Counted from the first letter of the stretch, positions 1 to 9,298 are shown. The stretch is DNA of 64,000 bases from Streptomyces venezuelae (GCF_008642295.1 NZ_CP029190.1:5005501-5069500); one strand, 5' to 3'. Notes: generated by a model from the sequence alone, not told the origin. Numbers and translations are program-made.

Positions 1-61
1 CGTCACGGTCACCCCTTCCCCGAGCGTGTCCGGCAAGCCGGCCGACGCCGCCGACGAGTAG
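1..61 (+). CDS. mreC: MreC, C-terminal end only (partial)
   Basis: The first bases read in frame as a Pro/Ser/Ala-rich tail ending in ...ADAADE and TAG at 59-61, 12 bases before the mreD start. Position directly upstream of mreD, pbp2 and rodA makes this the 3' end of mreC, the membrane-anchored scaffold of the rod/spore-wall complex. Only 19 codons are present, so the identity rests on gene order. The disordered tail is normal for actinobacterial MreC. Confidence 0.7.
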   Translation, partial: VTVTPSPSVSGKPADAADE

Positions 62-73
62 GAGCTGACCGCC

Positions 74-805
74 ATGCGTTTCAACCGGATCCTGCTCTCC
101 TCCACCCTGATCGTGGTCGCCCTCGTCATCCAGGTCACCATCCTCGGCCGGCTCCAACTGCCCGGTGCCGTCCCCGACCTGATGCTGCTCACCGTGGTCG
201 CCCTGTCCCTGGTGTACGGGCCGATGAGCGGCGCCATCCTCGGCTTCGGCGCCGGGCTCCTCGCCGACCTGGCCCCGCCCGCCGACCACGCCGCCGGCCG
301 CTACGCCCTGGTGCTGTGCGTCATCGGCTACCTGGTGGGCCTCGCCCGCCCCGACAACGGCCGCTTCCGCTCCGCCTGGGGCCCGATGCTCACCGTGCTG
401 GCCGCCGCCGTCGGCTCCATCCTGCTCTACGTCGGAGTGGGCGTCCTGGTCGGCGACACCGCGGAACGCCATGTCGGCCTCGGCAGCCTGCTGTTCAGCG
501 CCGTCCTGTACGACCTGCTGCTGGCTCCGTTCACGGTGCCGTTCATCATGGCGCTCGCCCGCCGTGCCGAGAACGACCCGATGGCGGTGGAGGCCAACGG
601 CGGCCCGCCCCAGGGCACCGACGTGTCCTCCGGCTGGCTTTCCGGCGGCACCGGACTGCGCATCGGCAGCCAGCGCGGCGGCCTGCGGCTGAAGACCGCC
701 CGCAGCCGCGCCAACCGGGCCGTCCGCATAAAGGGCGTCAAGGGGATCAAGGGCGTGAAGAGCGTCAAGGGCATGAAGAGCGTGAAGAGCGTCAAGAAGC
801 TGTGA
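74..805 (+). CDS. mreD: Rod shape-determining membrane protein MreD
   Basis: 243 aa integral membrane protein of the Mre complex, which in streptomycetes serves spore-wall synthesis more than vegetative growth. The first ~165 residues hold about five hydrophobic segments with the usual MreD pattern (LQLPGAVPDLMLL near the N terminus, then GFGAGLLADL). The ATG at 74 follows GGAGCTGACCGCC, a good ribosome binding site. The C-terminal ~80 residues are soluble and basic, and the last 24 residues are eight successive Lys-Gly/Ser-hydrophobic triplets (KGV, KGI, KGV, KSV, KGM, KSV, KSV, KKL), an unusual cationic tail. It lies 16 bases upstream of pbp2 and is surely cotranscribed with it. Confidence 0.93.
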   Translation: MRFNRILLSSTLIVVALVIQVTILGRLQLPGAVPDLMLLTVVALSLVYGPMSGAILGFGAGLLADLAPPADHAAGRYALVLCVIGYLVGLARPDNGRFRSAWGPMLTVLAAAVGSILLYVGVGVLVGDTAERHVGLGSLLFSAVLYDLLLAPFTVPFIMALARRAENDPMAVEANGGPPQGTDVSSGWLSGGTGLRIGSQRGGLRLKTARSRANRAVRIKGVKGIKGVKSVKGMKSVKSVKKL

Positions 806-821
806 CGGGGGAGCACGACGC

Positions 822-2987
822 ATGACGAACATTCCGGAGACCGGCCGCACCCCCCGGGTGCAGATCCGGCTCGTCATCATCCAGGTACTGGTGTTCTCGC
901 TGCTGTGCACGCTGGGCGGCCGGCTCTGGTACCTGCAGATCCGCAACGGCCACGAGTACGCCGACGAGGCCAGGAGCAACCACGTCCAGCGCGTGGTCCA
1001 GCCCGCCGTGCGCGGCTCCATCCTGGACGCCCGCGGGGTCGCGCTCGCGGACAACGAGACCCGGCTGGTCGTCTCCGCGTCCCGTACCGAGCTGATGCGG
1101 ATAAAGGACCGGGGCAAGGCCGTTCTGACCCGGCTCGCCGGCGTCCTGGACATGCAGCCGCAGGAGGTCATGGACAAGGTCCGGCTCTGCGACTCCCAGA
1201 CCCCCAAGCCCTGCTGGAACGGCTCCCCGTACCAGCCGATCCCGGTCACCCTCGAAGCCACCACCCAGCAGGCCCTGCAGATCCGCGAGCGTCCCGAGGA
1301 CTTCCCCGGCATCACCGCCGAACCCACCGCCGTACGCCGCTACCCGGCGCCCGGCGGAGGCCGCACCGCCCAGGTGCTCGGCTACCTCTCGCCGGTCACC
1401 GACGACGAGATCCAGAAGGCCAAGGACACCGCCTCGCCGCACCTGCGCTCCGACCAGGTCGGCCGCTCCGGCATCGAGCGCATATACGACAAGGATCTGC
1501 GCGGAAAGGCCCAGGTCACCTCGTACGAGGTCGACAACCTCGGCCGGGTCATGGGTGAGACGAAGTCCGACCCGGGCGTGGCCGGGTCCACCCTGGTCAC
1601 CAGCATCGACGCCCGGGTCCAGGCCGTTGCCGAGTACGAACTCCACCAGGCGATGAAGACCGTCCGCAAGGAGACCGACAAGATCACCGGCCGCAAGTAC
1701 GCGGCCGACGCGGGCGCCGTCGTCGTCATGGAGACCAAGACCGGGCGCGTGGTCGCGATGGCCTCCCAGCCCGACTACGACCCCAACGCCTGGGTCGGCG
1801 GCATCTCCGGTGCCGACTACGCCAGGCTCACCAGCGAGAAGTCCAACTACCCGCTGCTCAACCGGGCCATCCAGGGCCAGGCCCCCGCAGGCTCCATCTT
1901 CAAGGTGGTGTCGGCGAGCGCGGCCGTGCGGGCCGGCTACCCCTTCGACGAGAAGTACAACTGCAGCGCCTCCTACAACATGGGCGGCCGGAGCTTCGCG
2001 AACTTCGAGTCCAAGGGCCACGGCCCCATCTCCCTGGGCGACGCCCTCAAGTTCTCCTGCAACACCGTCTTCTACGCCCTCGGACACAAGGAGTGGCAGC
2101 GCGACGGCGGCCTCGAGCCCAAGAAGGACGCCCACGACTGGTTCTACCGGACCGCCCGCGAGTTCGGACTCGGCTCGGAGACCGGGATCGACCTGCCGAA
2201 CGAGGTCACCGGCCGGATTCCCGACCGCCAGTGGAAGCAGAGCTTCTGGAAGGCCAACAAGGACTCCTGGTGCAAGCAGGGCAAGAAGGGCGGCAGCTAC
2301 GTCGAGCAGATCGCCTATGAGAGCTGCCTCGAAGGCAACCAGCTGAAGGCGTACGACAGCATCAACTTCGCCATCGGGCAGGGCGACGTCCTCGTCACCC
2401 CCATCCAGATGGCCACCGCCTATGCCGCCATCAGCAACGGCGGCACCCTCTTCAACCCCACCGTCGGCAAGGCCGTGATCACCCCCGATGGCAAGACCCG
2501 GATGATCGAGCCCAAGGCCCACGGGAAGCTGCCGGTCGACGCCAAGACCGTCAAGGACCTCGACAAGGGCCTGCGCTCGGTGGTGGAGCCCGGCGGCACC
2601 GCCAACTGGCGGTTCCTCGGCTGGCCCCAGGACAGGATCCCGATGCGGGCCAAGACCGGCACCGCCCAGGTCTACGGCAAGCAGACCACCTCCTGGCTGG
2701 CGACCTACACCGACGACTTCACCATCGTGATGACGATCTCCCAGGCAGGCACCGGCTCGGGTGCCTCGGGCCCCGCCGTGCGCAACATCTACAACGCGAT
2801 GTACGGCCTCACCATGTCCGGCAAGCAGGACCTCGGCAAGGCCCTGCTGCCCAAGCCGGAATCCAAGCTGCCCACCGTGCAGCCCGACGGCACCATCGTG
2901 GCCCCCGAGGTCAGGCCGTACGTGCCCCCGTCCCCGGAGGAGCTGGTGCCCCCGCTCGCCGGCCCGCCGCCCCTGCGACACGACTGA
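822..2987 (+). CDS. mrdA: Penicillin-binding protein 2, class B transpeptidase
   Basis: 721 aa peptidoglycan DD-transpeptidase that cross-links glycan made by the adjacent RodA. One N-terminal transmembrane anchor (about residues 15-35) is followed by the PBP dimerisation domain (RGSILDARG near residue 64) and the penicillin-binding domain. Catalytic motifs are all visible: S358-I-F-K361, S412-C-N, and K611-T-G. The C-terminal ~40 residues are Pro-rich and probably extracellular. The start at 822 follows GGGGGAGCACGACGC. rodA begins 7 bases after the stop, so the two are translationally linked. The mreCD-pbp2-rodA order is the actinobacterial mre cluster. Several class B PBPs exist in streptomycetes; the context identifies this one as the Mre-associated PBP2. 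Confidence 0.95.
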   Translation: MTNIPETGRTPRVQIRLVIIQVLVFSLLCTLGGRLWYLQIRNGHEYADEARSNHVQRVVQPAVRGSILDARGVALADNETRLVVSASRTELMRIKDRGKAVLTRLAGVLDMQPQEVMDKVRLCDSQTPKPCWNGSPYQPIPVTLEATTQQALQIRERPEDFPGITAEPTAVRRYPAPGGGRTAQVLGYLSPVTDDEIQKAKDTASPHLRSDQVGRSGIERIYDKDLRGKAQVTSYEVDNLGRVMGETKSDPGVAGSTLVTSIDARVQAVAEYELHQAMKTVRKETDKITGRKYAADAGAVVVMETKTGRVVAMASQPDYDPNAWVGGISGADYARLTSEKSNYPLLNRAIQGQAPAGSIFKVVSASAAVRAGYPFDEKYNCSASYNMGGRSFANFESKGHGPISLGDALKFSCNTVFYALGHKEWQRDGGLEPKKDAHDWFYRTAREFGLGSETGIDLPNEVTGRIPDRQWKQSFWKANKDSWCKQGKKGGSYVEQIAYESCLEGNQLKAYDSINFAIGQGDVLVTPIQMATAYAAISNGGTLFNPTVGKAVITPDGKTRMIEPKAHGKLPVDAKTVKDLDKGLRSVVEPGGTANWRFLGWPQDRIPMRAKTGTAQVYGKQTTSWLATYTDDFTIVMTISQAGTGSGASGPAVRNIYNAMYGLTMSGKQDLGKALLPKPESKLPTVQPDGTIVAPEVRPYVPPSPEELVPPLAGPPPLRHD

Positions 2988-2994
2988 GCCGCTG

Positions 2995-4194
2995 ATGCCG
3001 ATCGCCAACAAGTTCTCCGTATCCCGGTACGCACCCCAGAAGGGCCCGCTCGCCCGGCTGACGGCCCGCGACTCGGTCCTGCGCCGGCTCGACTGGCCGA
3101 TACTGCTGTCGGCGCTCGCGCTGTCGCTGATCGGCGCCCTGCTGGTGTGGTCCGCGACCCGGCACCGGGACACGCTCAACCAGGGCGACCCGCAGTACTT
3201 CCTCTGGCGCCACCTCCTCAACACCGGGATCGGCCTGGTGCTGATGATCGGAACGGTCTGCCTGGGCCACCGCAACCTGCGCGGAGCGGTGCCGGTCCTC
3301 TACGGGCTCTCGCTGATCCTGGTCGCGGCGGTGCTCACCCCGCTCGGCGCCACCATCAACGGCGCGCACGCCTGGATCGTCATCGGCGGCGGCTTCTCGC
3401 TCCAGCCCTCGGAGTTCGTGAAGGTCACGATCATCCTGGTGATGGCGATGCTGCTGGCGGCCCGGGTGGACGCGGGCGACCTGGTCCACCCCGAGCACCG
3501 GACGGTGGTCAAGGCGCTGTGCCTGGCCGCCGCCCCCATGGGCATCGTGATGCTGATGCCCGACCTGGGGTCGGTGATGGTCATGGTGGTCATCGTGCTC
3601 GGCGTGCTGCTGGCCTCCGGCGCCTCCAACCGCTGGGTGCTGGGGCTCATCGGCTCCGGGACGGCCGGCGCGATCCTGGTCTGGCAGCTGGGCGTACTCG
3701 ACGAGTACCAGATCAACCGCTTCGCCGCCTTCGCCAACCCCGAGCTCGACCCCTCGGGCGCCGGCTACAACACCAACCAGGCGCGGATCGCGATCGGCGG
3801 CGGCGGCCTGCTGGGCTCCGGCCTGTTCAAGGGCCCGCAGACCACCGGACAGTTCGTACCGGAGCAGCAGACCGACTTCGTGTTCACGGTGGCGGGGGAG
3901 GAGCTCGGCTTCGTCGGCGGCATCCTCATCATCGGCCTGCTCGGGGTCGTGCTGTGGCGGGCCTGCGTGATCGCCCGGGAGACCACCGAGCTGTACGGGA
4001 CGATCGTGGCGGCCGGGATCATCGCCTGGTTCGCCTTCCAGGCCTTCGAGAACATCGGGATGAACCTGGGGATCATGCCGGTGGCGGGCCTCCCGCTGCC
4101 GTTCGTGTCCTATGGCGGCTCCTCGATGTTCGCGGTGTGGGTGGCGGTCGGCCTGCTCCAGTCGATCCGGGTACAACGACCCTTGTCCGCCTGA
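2995..4194 (+). CDS. rodA: RodA-type SEDS peptidoglycan polymerase
   Basis: 399 aa polytopic membrane glycosyltransferase of the SEDS family that polymerises lipid II and works with the PBP2 just upstream. About ten hydrophobic segments are visible, with family signatures: LQPSEFVKV, an extracellular loop with AGYNTNQARIAIGGGGLLGSGL, EQQTDFVFTVAGEELGF, and the C-terminal GLPLPFVSYGGSSM. I chose the ATG at 2995 because it is the first in-frame start after the pbp2 stop and leaves a ~35-residue cytoplasmic lead before the first membrane segment. The reading frame is open further upstream inside pbp2, but that part overlaps conserved pbp2 sequence. Streptomyces homologues are often called sfr. 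Confidence 0.93.
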   Translation: MPIANKFSVSRYAPQKGPLARLTARDSVLRRLDWPILLSALALSLIGALLVWSATRHRDTLNQGDPQYFLWRHLLNTGIGLVLMIGTVCLGHRNLRGAVPVLYGLSLILVAAVLTPLGATINGAHAWIVIGGGFSLQPSEFVKVTIILVMAMLLAARVDAGDLVHPEHRTVVKALCLAAAPMGIVMLMPDLGSVMVMVVIVLGVLLASGASNRWVLGLIGSGTAGAILVWQLGVLDEYQINRFAAFANPELDPSGAGYNTNQARIAIGGGGLLGSGLFKGPQTTGQFVPEQQTDFVFTVAGEELGFVGGILIIGLLGVVLWRACVIARETTELYGTIVAAGIIAWFAFQAFENIGMNLGIMPVAGLPLPFVSYGGSSMFAVWVAVGLLQSIRVQRPLSA

Positions 4195-4275
4195 GCAGAT
4201 CCGATCATGACTGCGATCAGGACTGATCGGGGGCCGAATCTGTTCGTAACCTGCGCGTCAGCCTTCGTTCAGGAC

Positions 4276-4281
4276 TAAATT
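4276..4281 (+). promoter_or_regulatory. -10 element of a probable leaderless promoter
   Basis: TAAATT ends exactly 6 bases before the ATG at 4288, which would place transcription start on the start codon. No convincing ribosome binding site lies in between. The -35 region is degenerate. Confidence 0.45.
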
Positions 4282-4287
4282 CGGGCT

Positions 4288-5801
4288 ATGGCGGACACCA
4301 AGCGGGAAATCGAGCGGAAATTCGAGTTCACGAAGGCCAAGGCCGAGCAGCGCGGCGTGCCGGACCTGACCGGAACGGCCGGCATCGCCGCCGTACTCGA
4401 CCGGGGCACGGCCGACCTCGACGCCGTCTACTACGACACCCCCGACCAGCGGCTCGCCGCCGACGGCCTGACCCTGCGCCGCCGGACCGGCGGCGAGGAC
4501 GCCGGCTGGCACCTCAAACTGCCCGTCGCCCCCGGCGTCCGCGACGAGGTCCAGGCCCCCCTCGGGGACACCGTTCCCGGGCCCCTCGCCGCCCTGGTCC
4601 GCTCCCGGGTGCGCCACGCCACCCTGCAACCCCAGGTCCGGCTGCTCTCCTCGCGCAAGGTCAGCCACCTCGTCGACGCCGAAGGAACCCTGCTCGCGGA
4701 ACTCAGCACCGACGCCGTCACCGCCGAGCGGGACGACACCGCCGCCTCCTGGACCGAGGTCGAGGTGGAACTCGCCGACGGCATCGACCCCGCCCTCCTC
4801 GACGCCGTGGAGAAGAAGTTCAGGAAGGCCGGACTCAAGGTCTCCGGCGCCCCCTCCAAACTCGCCCGCGCCCTCGCCGAGACCGGCACCGAACCCCCCG
4901 CCCGCCCCGCCCCGGCCCCGCCGACGACACCGCCGGCGGCCACCTCCTGGCATACGTACGGGAGCAGGTCGACGCCCTGATCACGCAGGATCCGGCCGTA
5001 CGCCGCAACCAGCCCGACTCCGTCCACCAGATGCGGGTCGCCGCCCGCCGGCTGCGCAGCGCCTTCAAGAGCTACCGCAAGATCCTGGACCGCGAGACCA
5101 CCGACCCGATCGGCGAGGAGCTGCGCTGGCTCGGCCAGGAACTCGGCGTCGACCGCGACCAAGAGGTCCTTCACGAGCACGTCCAGACGGCGCTCGCCGA
5201 TCTCCCCCGCACCCTCGTCTCCGGACCGGTCCGCCGCCGCCTCCGCACCTGGAACAAGACCCGCCGCTCCGCCTCCCGCCGCCAAGCCCTCGTTGCCCTC
5301 GACAGCGCACGCCATCTCGCTCTCCTCGACACCCTGGAGGGCCTGCTCGCCGACCCGCCGCTCCTCCCCGGGGCCGACAAGCCGGCCGCGAAGGCCCTGC
5401 CCAAGGCGGTCCTGCGCGACTACGGCCGCCTCGCCGCCCGCGTCGATCACGCCCTGTCCATGGACCCGGGGGAGGAGCGCGACCACGCTCTGCACGACGC
5501 CCGCAAAGCCGCCAAACGCGCCCGCTACGCAGCGGAAGCCGCCGAGCCCGCGCTCGGCAAACCCGCCAGGAAGCTTGCCAAGGCCATGAAGTCCGTCCAG
5601 AGCCTGCTCGGCGAACACCAGGACAGCGTGGTCGCCCGTGCCGCCCTCCTCGACCTGGCCCACCAGTCCAACGGCGCCGGCGAGCCCTCCTTCACCTGGG
5701 GTCTTCTCCACGGCCGCGAGCAGGCTCGTGCGGAACGGGCTGAACGCGACCTCCCGGACGTCTGGGCCGAGGCCTCGGACCCCCGCCTGCGTGACCTGTA
5801 G
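4288..5801 (+). pseudogene. CYTH-CHAD domain protein, split by a one-base frameshift
   Basis: Two halves of a usual single protein lie in different frames. 4288-4980 encodes a CYTH domain (triphosphate tunnel family) with the ExExK signature E7-x-E9-x-K11. It ends in a meaningless Pro/Ala/Ser tail from about codon 202. The CHAD domain (polyphosphate-binding helical bundle) is in the next frame: from about 4920 it reads DDTAGGHLLAYVREQVDAL, then SVHQMRVAARRLRSAFKSYR, through to the TAG at 5799-5801. The CHAD half has no start codon or ribosome binding site before its conserved core. Its first in-frame ATG, at 5031, is inside the conserved segment. One added base in the C-rich stretch 4894-4920 would join the halves into a ~505-residue protein, the normal length for actinobacterial CYTH-CHAD proteins. 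Sequencing error is as likely as real decay. Confidence 0.85.
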
Positions 5802-5878
5802 CGCTCACGCGGATCAGGGGGCGACTCCGGGCGGGTTACGCTAGAGAGTCGCCCCTGCCAGCTCACGAAGGTCGCGAG

Positions 5879-7807
5879 ATGCCCGCCGAGTCCGTTTTTC
5901 CTCAGCTCGAGGCTTTGCTCCCGCACGTCCAGAAGCCGATCCAGTACGTCGGCGGCGAGCTCAACTCGACCGTCAAGGCCTGGGACGAGTGCGACGTCCG
6001 CTGGGCGCTCATGTACCCGGACGCGTACGAGGTCGGTCTCCCCAACCAGGGCGTCATGATCCTGTACGAGGTGCTCAACGAGCGCGAAGGCGTGCTGGCC
6101 GAACGCACGTACAGCGTCTGGCCGGACCTGGAAGCGCTGATGCGCGAGCACGGCGTGCCCCAGTTCACGGTGGACTCGCACCGCCCGGTCTCCGCCTTCG
6201 ACGTGTTCGGTCTGTCCTTCTCCACGGAGCTGGGCTACACCAACATGCTCACGGCCCTGGACCTGGCCGGTATCCCGCTGGAGTCCAAGGACCGCACCGT
6301 TGACCACCCGATCGTGCTGGCCGGCGGCCACGCGGCCTTCAACCCGGAGCCGATCGCCGCCTTCATCGACGCGGCGGTCATCGGCGACGGCGAGCAGGCC
6401 GTGCTCGACATGACCGAGATCATCCGCGGCTGGAAGGCGGAGGGCCGCCCGGGCGGGCGCGAGGAGGTCCTCTTCCGCCTCGCGAAGACGGGCAACATCT
6501 ACGTCCCGGGCTTCTACGACGTGGAGTACCTGGCCGACGGCCGCATCGGCCGCGTCGTCCCCAACCGCTCCGGTGTGCCGTGGCGGGTCTCCAAGCACAC
6601 CGTCATGGACCTGGACGAGTGGCCCTACCCCAAGCAGCCGCTGGTCCCGCTCGCCGAGACCGTCCACGAGCGGATGTCGGTGGAGATCTTCCGCGGCTGC
6701 ACCCGCGGCTGCCGTTTCTGCCAGGCCGGCATGATCACGCGCCCCGTGCGGGAGCGAAGCATCACCGGCATCGGCGAAATGGTGGAGAAGGGCCTGAAGG
6801 CGACCGGCTTCGAAGAGGTCGGCCTGCTTTCCCTGTCCTCCGCGGACCACACCGAGATCGGTGAGATCGCGAAGGGTCTGGCGGACCGCTATACGGACGA
6901 CAAGATCGGCCTGTCGCTCCCGTCCACCCGCGTCGACGCCTTCAACGTCGACCTGGCCAACGAGCTGACCCGCAACGGTCGCCGGTCCGGCCTCACCTTC
7001 GCCCCCGAGGGCGGCTCCGAGCGCATGCGCAAGGTCATCAACAAGATGGTCTCGGAGGAGGACCTGATCCGGACCGTCGCCACGGCGTACGGCAACGGCT
7101 GGCGCCAGGTGAAGCTGTACTTCATGTGCGGTCTGCCCACCGAGACCGACGAGGACGTCCTCCAGATCGGCGACATGGCGGTCAACGTGATCGCCAAGGG
7201 CCGCGAGGTCTCCGGCCAGAACGACATCCGCTGCACGGTCTCCATCGGAGGCTTCGTCCCGAAGCCCCACACCCCGTTCCAGTGGGCCCCGCAGCTGTCG
7301 GCGGAGGAGACCGACGCCCGCCTGGAGAAGCTCCGCGACAAGATCCGCGGCGACAAGAAGTACGGCCGCTCCATCGGCTTCCGCTACCACGACGGCAAGC
7401 CGGGCATCGTCGAGGGCCTGCTCTCTCGCGGCGACCGCCGGATCGGCGACGTCATCCGCGCGGTGTACGAGGACGGTGGCCGCTTCGACGGCTGGCGCGA
7501 GCACTTCTCCTACGACCGCTGGATGCAGGCGGCCGAGAAGACCCTGCCCGAGTACGGCGTGGACGTGGCCTGGTACACCACCCGCGAGCGCACCTACGAG
7601 GAAGTCCTGCCCTGGGACCACCTGGACTCCGGCCTGGACAAGGACTGGCTCTGGGAGGACTGGCAGGACGCCCTGGACGAAACCGAGGTCGAGGACTGCC
7701 GCTGGACCCCGTGCTTCGACTGCGGCGTCTGCCCGCAGCTGGGCCTCGACATTCAGATCGGCCCCACGGGCAAGAAGCTGCTTCCGCTTTCGGTGGTCAA
7801 CAAGTAG
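5879..7807 (+). CDS. TIGR03960-family B12-binding-like radical SAM protein
   Basis: 642 aa radical SAM enzyme of unknown reaction. The N-terminal ~200 residues resemble a B12-binding domain. The radical SAM core carries the iron-sulfur motif C274-TRG-C278-RF-C281, followed by SLPSTRVDAF and TFAPEGGSERMR signatures of this family. The C terminus ends in a Cys-rich segment (CRWTPCFDCGVCPQLGL) typical of the family. The ATG at 5879 is preceded by a weak GAAGG. In most actinobacteria this gene is followed by, or fused to, a TIGR03936/DUF2344 partner. That partner is present here at 10919-11749 but is separated by about 3.1 kb of inserted genes. The role is probably RNA or ribosome related, but this is not established. 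Confidence 0.88.
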   Translation: MPAESVFPQLEALLPHVQKPIQYVGGELNSTVKAWDECDVRWALMYPDAYEVGLPNQGVMILYEVLNEREGVLAERTYSVWPDLEALMREHGVPQFTVDSHRPVSAFDVFGLSFSTELGYTNMLTALDLAGIPLESKDRTVDHPIVLAGGHAAFNPEPIAAFIDAAVIGDGEQAVLDMTEIIRGWKAEGRPGGREEVLFRLAKTGNIYVPGFYDVEYLADGRIGRVVPNRSGVPWRVSKHTVMDLDEWPYPKQPLVPLAETVHERMSVEIFRGCTRGCRFCQAGMITRPVRERSITGIGEMVEKGLKATGFEEVGLLSLSSADHTEIGEIAKGLADRYTDDKIGLSLPSTRVDAFNVDLANELTRNGRRSGLTFAPEGGSERMRKVINKMVSEEDLIRTVATAYGNGWRQVKLYFMCGLPTETDEDVLQIGDMAVNVIAKGREVSGQNDIRCTVSIGGFVPKPHTPFQWAPQLSAEETDARLEKLRDKIRGDKKYGRSIGFRYHDGKPGIVEGLLSRGDRRIGDVIRAVYEDGGRFDGWREHFSYDRWMQAAEKTLPEYGVDVAWYTTRERTYEEVLPWDHLDSGLDKDWLWEDWQDALDETEVEDCRWTPCFDCGVCPQLGLDIQIGPTGKKLLPLSVVNK

Positions 7808-7820
7808 CGGTGCCTGATCC

Positions 7821-7851
7821 GTCGGCCCCGTCCACCGAGGACGGGGCCGAC
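7821..7851. terminator. Hairpin terminator after the radical SAM gene
   Basis: GTCGGCCCCGTCC at 7821-7833 pairs perfectly with 7839-7851 (13 bp, 5-base loop). It lies between the convergent radical SAM gene and recombinase gene and could serve both strands. There is no U tract, as usual in streptomycetes. Confidence 0.85.
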
Positions 7852-7855
7852 GGCG

Positions 7856-9298
7856 TCAGCGGACCAGGTCCGCGAATGCATCCTGCTTGATGATCAGGCG
7901 CTCCTCGGCATCGGGGGGAACGCTGAGCTCCAGCTCGACCTCCGGTGCTCTGGTCCTGGGGATTTTCGTGCGACTGACCCGGCAGGTGATTCCAGCCCGC
8001 CGCAGGTCGTCGGTCATGACTTCCTGTCCCTCGCGTTCCCACCGATCGCCGAAGGACTCACCACTCGCTGCGATGGTCCAATGCGGCTTGGCCTGCCGAA
8101 GTCCCAGCTCACCGCGCACGTACTCCCGTGTGCGTACCGGCTGCGCACCCAGTGCGGTCATGACCTGGGCGCGGAGCGCCCGGTAGACGGCATCCGGGTC
8201 AGGGGCGCCCAAACCCCCGCTCGGGCAGTTCCGGCAGCGCAGGTAGGCGTAGGTGCGGCCCTGGACCGCGGTCCGCTTGACCGTCATGTTCGTGCCGCAG
8301 TCCGTGCAGACCAGAACCCCGAGGAACGCGGTCGCTCCGCGCGGGCTGCGATGGGGCTGCGACTTGCTCCGCCTGTCGAGGGCGGTTTGCAGGGTCTGCC
8401 ACTCGGCCTCCGTGAAGATCGGATCTGCCACGCGGACAGGGACGCCGTCCTTGTCACGGACGACCCTGGACCGGCGGACGCCGCCATCGTTTGCCTCCAC
8501 GACCCGCAGTCCCATCAGCGCCGGGTTCCGCAACCTCCTCAGTAGCGTGCTGGTCGTCCACTGCCCACCGCCGCCGGTCGGAACCCCACCGCGGCTGAGC
8601 ACGATGGTCATGCGACGTGCCGAGACTCCCCGCACTGCTGCGTCGTAACACCATCGGAGCACGCGCTGCGCCTGCGGCTCAATGACCAGCTTCCTGCCGC
8701 CATCGGTCACGTATCCGTAGGGCGGCTTCCCAACGAGCCAGTCCGACTGCGTTTTGGCGTAGTCCCAAAGGCTCGTCACCCTGGCGATCGTGCTGCCTGT
8801 CTCGATCTCCGCCAGAGTGCCGACGAACTTTGCCGTGGCCTGACCGAGCGGGGTGGACAGGTCGATGACGTCGTGCTTGGAGACCAGGTTCTTCCCATGG
8901 GCCGAACACCAATCGATCATGGCGCTGAGATCGGTCACCCGCCGGACGAAGCGGTCCATTTTCCAGAAGAGGATGACATCGAAATCCGGCACGCGGTCGT
9001 TCAGCCAGCGCCCCAGTTCCTTGCGCTGCCACGGCGCGACCCGGGTGGCCGAGACGTTGAGATCCCTGGCGACACCCACGACACGTAACCCCCGTTCCCT
9101 GGCCATGCTCCGGAGTTCGAGCTCCTGACGCACGGGCGACGTGGTGTCCGCGGTGAGAGCGGAGAGCCGCACCGATATCAGGGCGCGCGGGGCGTCCGCC
9201 GGAAGCGTGCTCTCGTCCCTCTGGAACGCATCGAGCATCGCCAGGTCGGGCTCTCTCCAGTGAACGCCCGCCGCATACGTTCCCTGCTTCTCGTCCAT
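7856..9298 (-). CDS. Serine recombinase / site-specific integrase
   Basis: 480 aa large serine recombinase. After an unusual ~37-residue N-terminal extension comes the resolvase catalytic domain (RALISVRLSA with nucleophile Ser46 and Arg44, then DVILFWKMDRFVRRVTDL). Next are the recombinase domain (GKPPYGYVTDGGRKLVIEPQ; GGQWTTSTLLRRLRNPALMG) and a zinc ribbon (CTDC...CRNC). The C-terminal part is short compared with phage integrases of 500-600 aa. I chose the ATG at 9298 because GGAG lies 11 bases upstream; another ATG three codons earlier has no room for a ribosome binding site. No other phage or conjugation genes surround it, so it is either a small orphan element or the remnant of a larger one. 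It interrupts a conserved radical-SAM gene pair. Confidence 0.88.
   Translation of the reverse strand: MDEKQGTYAAGVHWREPDLAMLDAFQRDESTLPADAPRALISVRLSALTADTTSPVRQELELRSMARERGLRVVGVARDLNVSATRVAPWQRKELGRWLNDRVPDFDVILFWKMDRFVRRVTDLSAMIDWCSAHGKNLVSKHDVIDLSTPLGQATAKFVGTLAEIETGSTIARVTSLWDYAKTQSDWLVGKPPYGYVTDGGRKLVIEPQAQRVLRWCYDAAVRGVSARRMTIVLSRGGVPTGGGGQWTTSTLLRRLRNPALMGLRVVEANDGGVRRSRVVRDKDGVPVRVADPIFTEAEWQTLQTALDRRSKSQPHRSPRGATAFLGVLVCTDCGTNMTVKRTAVQGRTYAYLRCRNCPSGGLGAPDPDAVYRALRAQVMTALGAQPVRTREYVRGELGLRQAKPHWTIAASGESFGDRWEREGQEVMTDDLRRAGITCRVSRTKIPRTRAPEVELELSVPPDAEERLIIKQDAFADLVR

Noticed and set aside
792..3275. 827-residue minus-strand open frame opposite pbp2
   Set aside because: Exact antisense of pbp2 and the start of rodA; Gly/Val/Leu/Arg-rich low-information translation typical of the mirror frame in high-GC genes, with no ribosome binding site or motif.
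5525..7621. 698-residue minus-strand open frame opposite the radical SAM gene
   Set aside because: Mirror frame of a well conserved enzyme, no recognisable motif, composition of a shadow frame.
5879..7807. Annotation of the radical SAM enzyme as a B12-dependent methylase of a biosynthetic cluster
   Set aside because: Family signature and the TIGR03936 partner point to the conserved housekeeping pair; no other biosynthetic genes are nearby.
7821..7851. 13-bp inverted repeat as a recombinase attachment core
   Set aside because: Its place between two convergent stops fits a terminator, and no matching copy was found at the other end of the inserted block.
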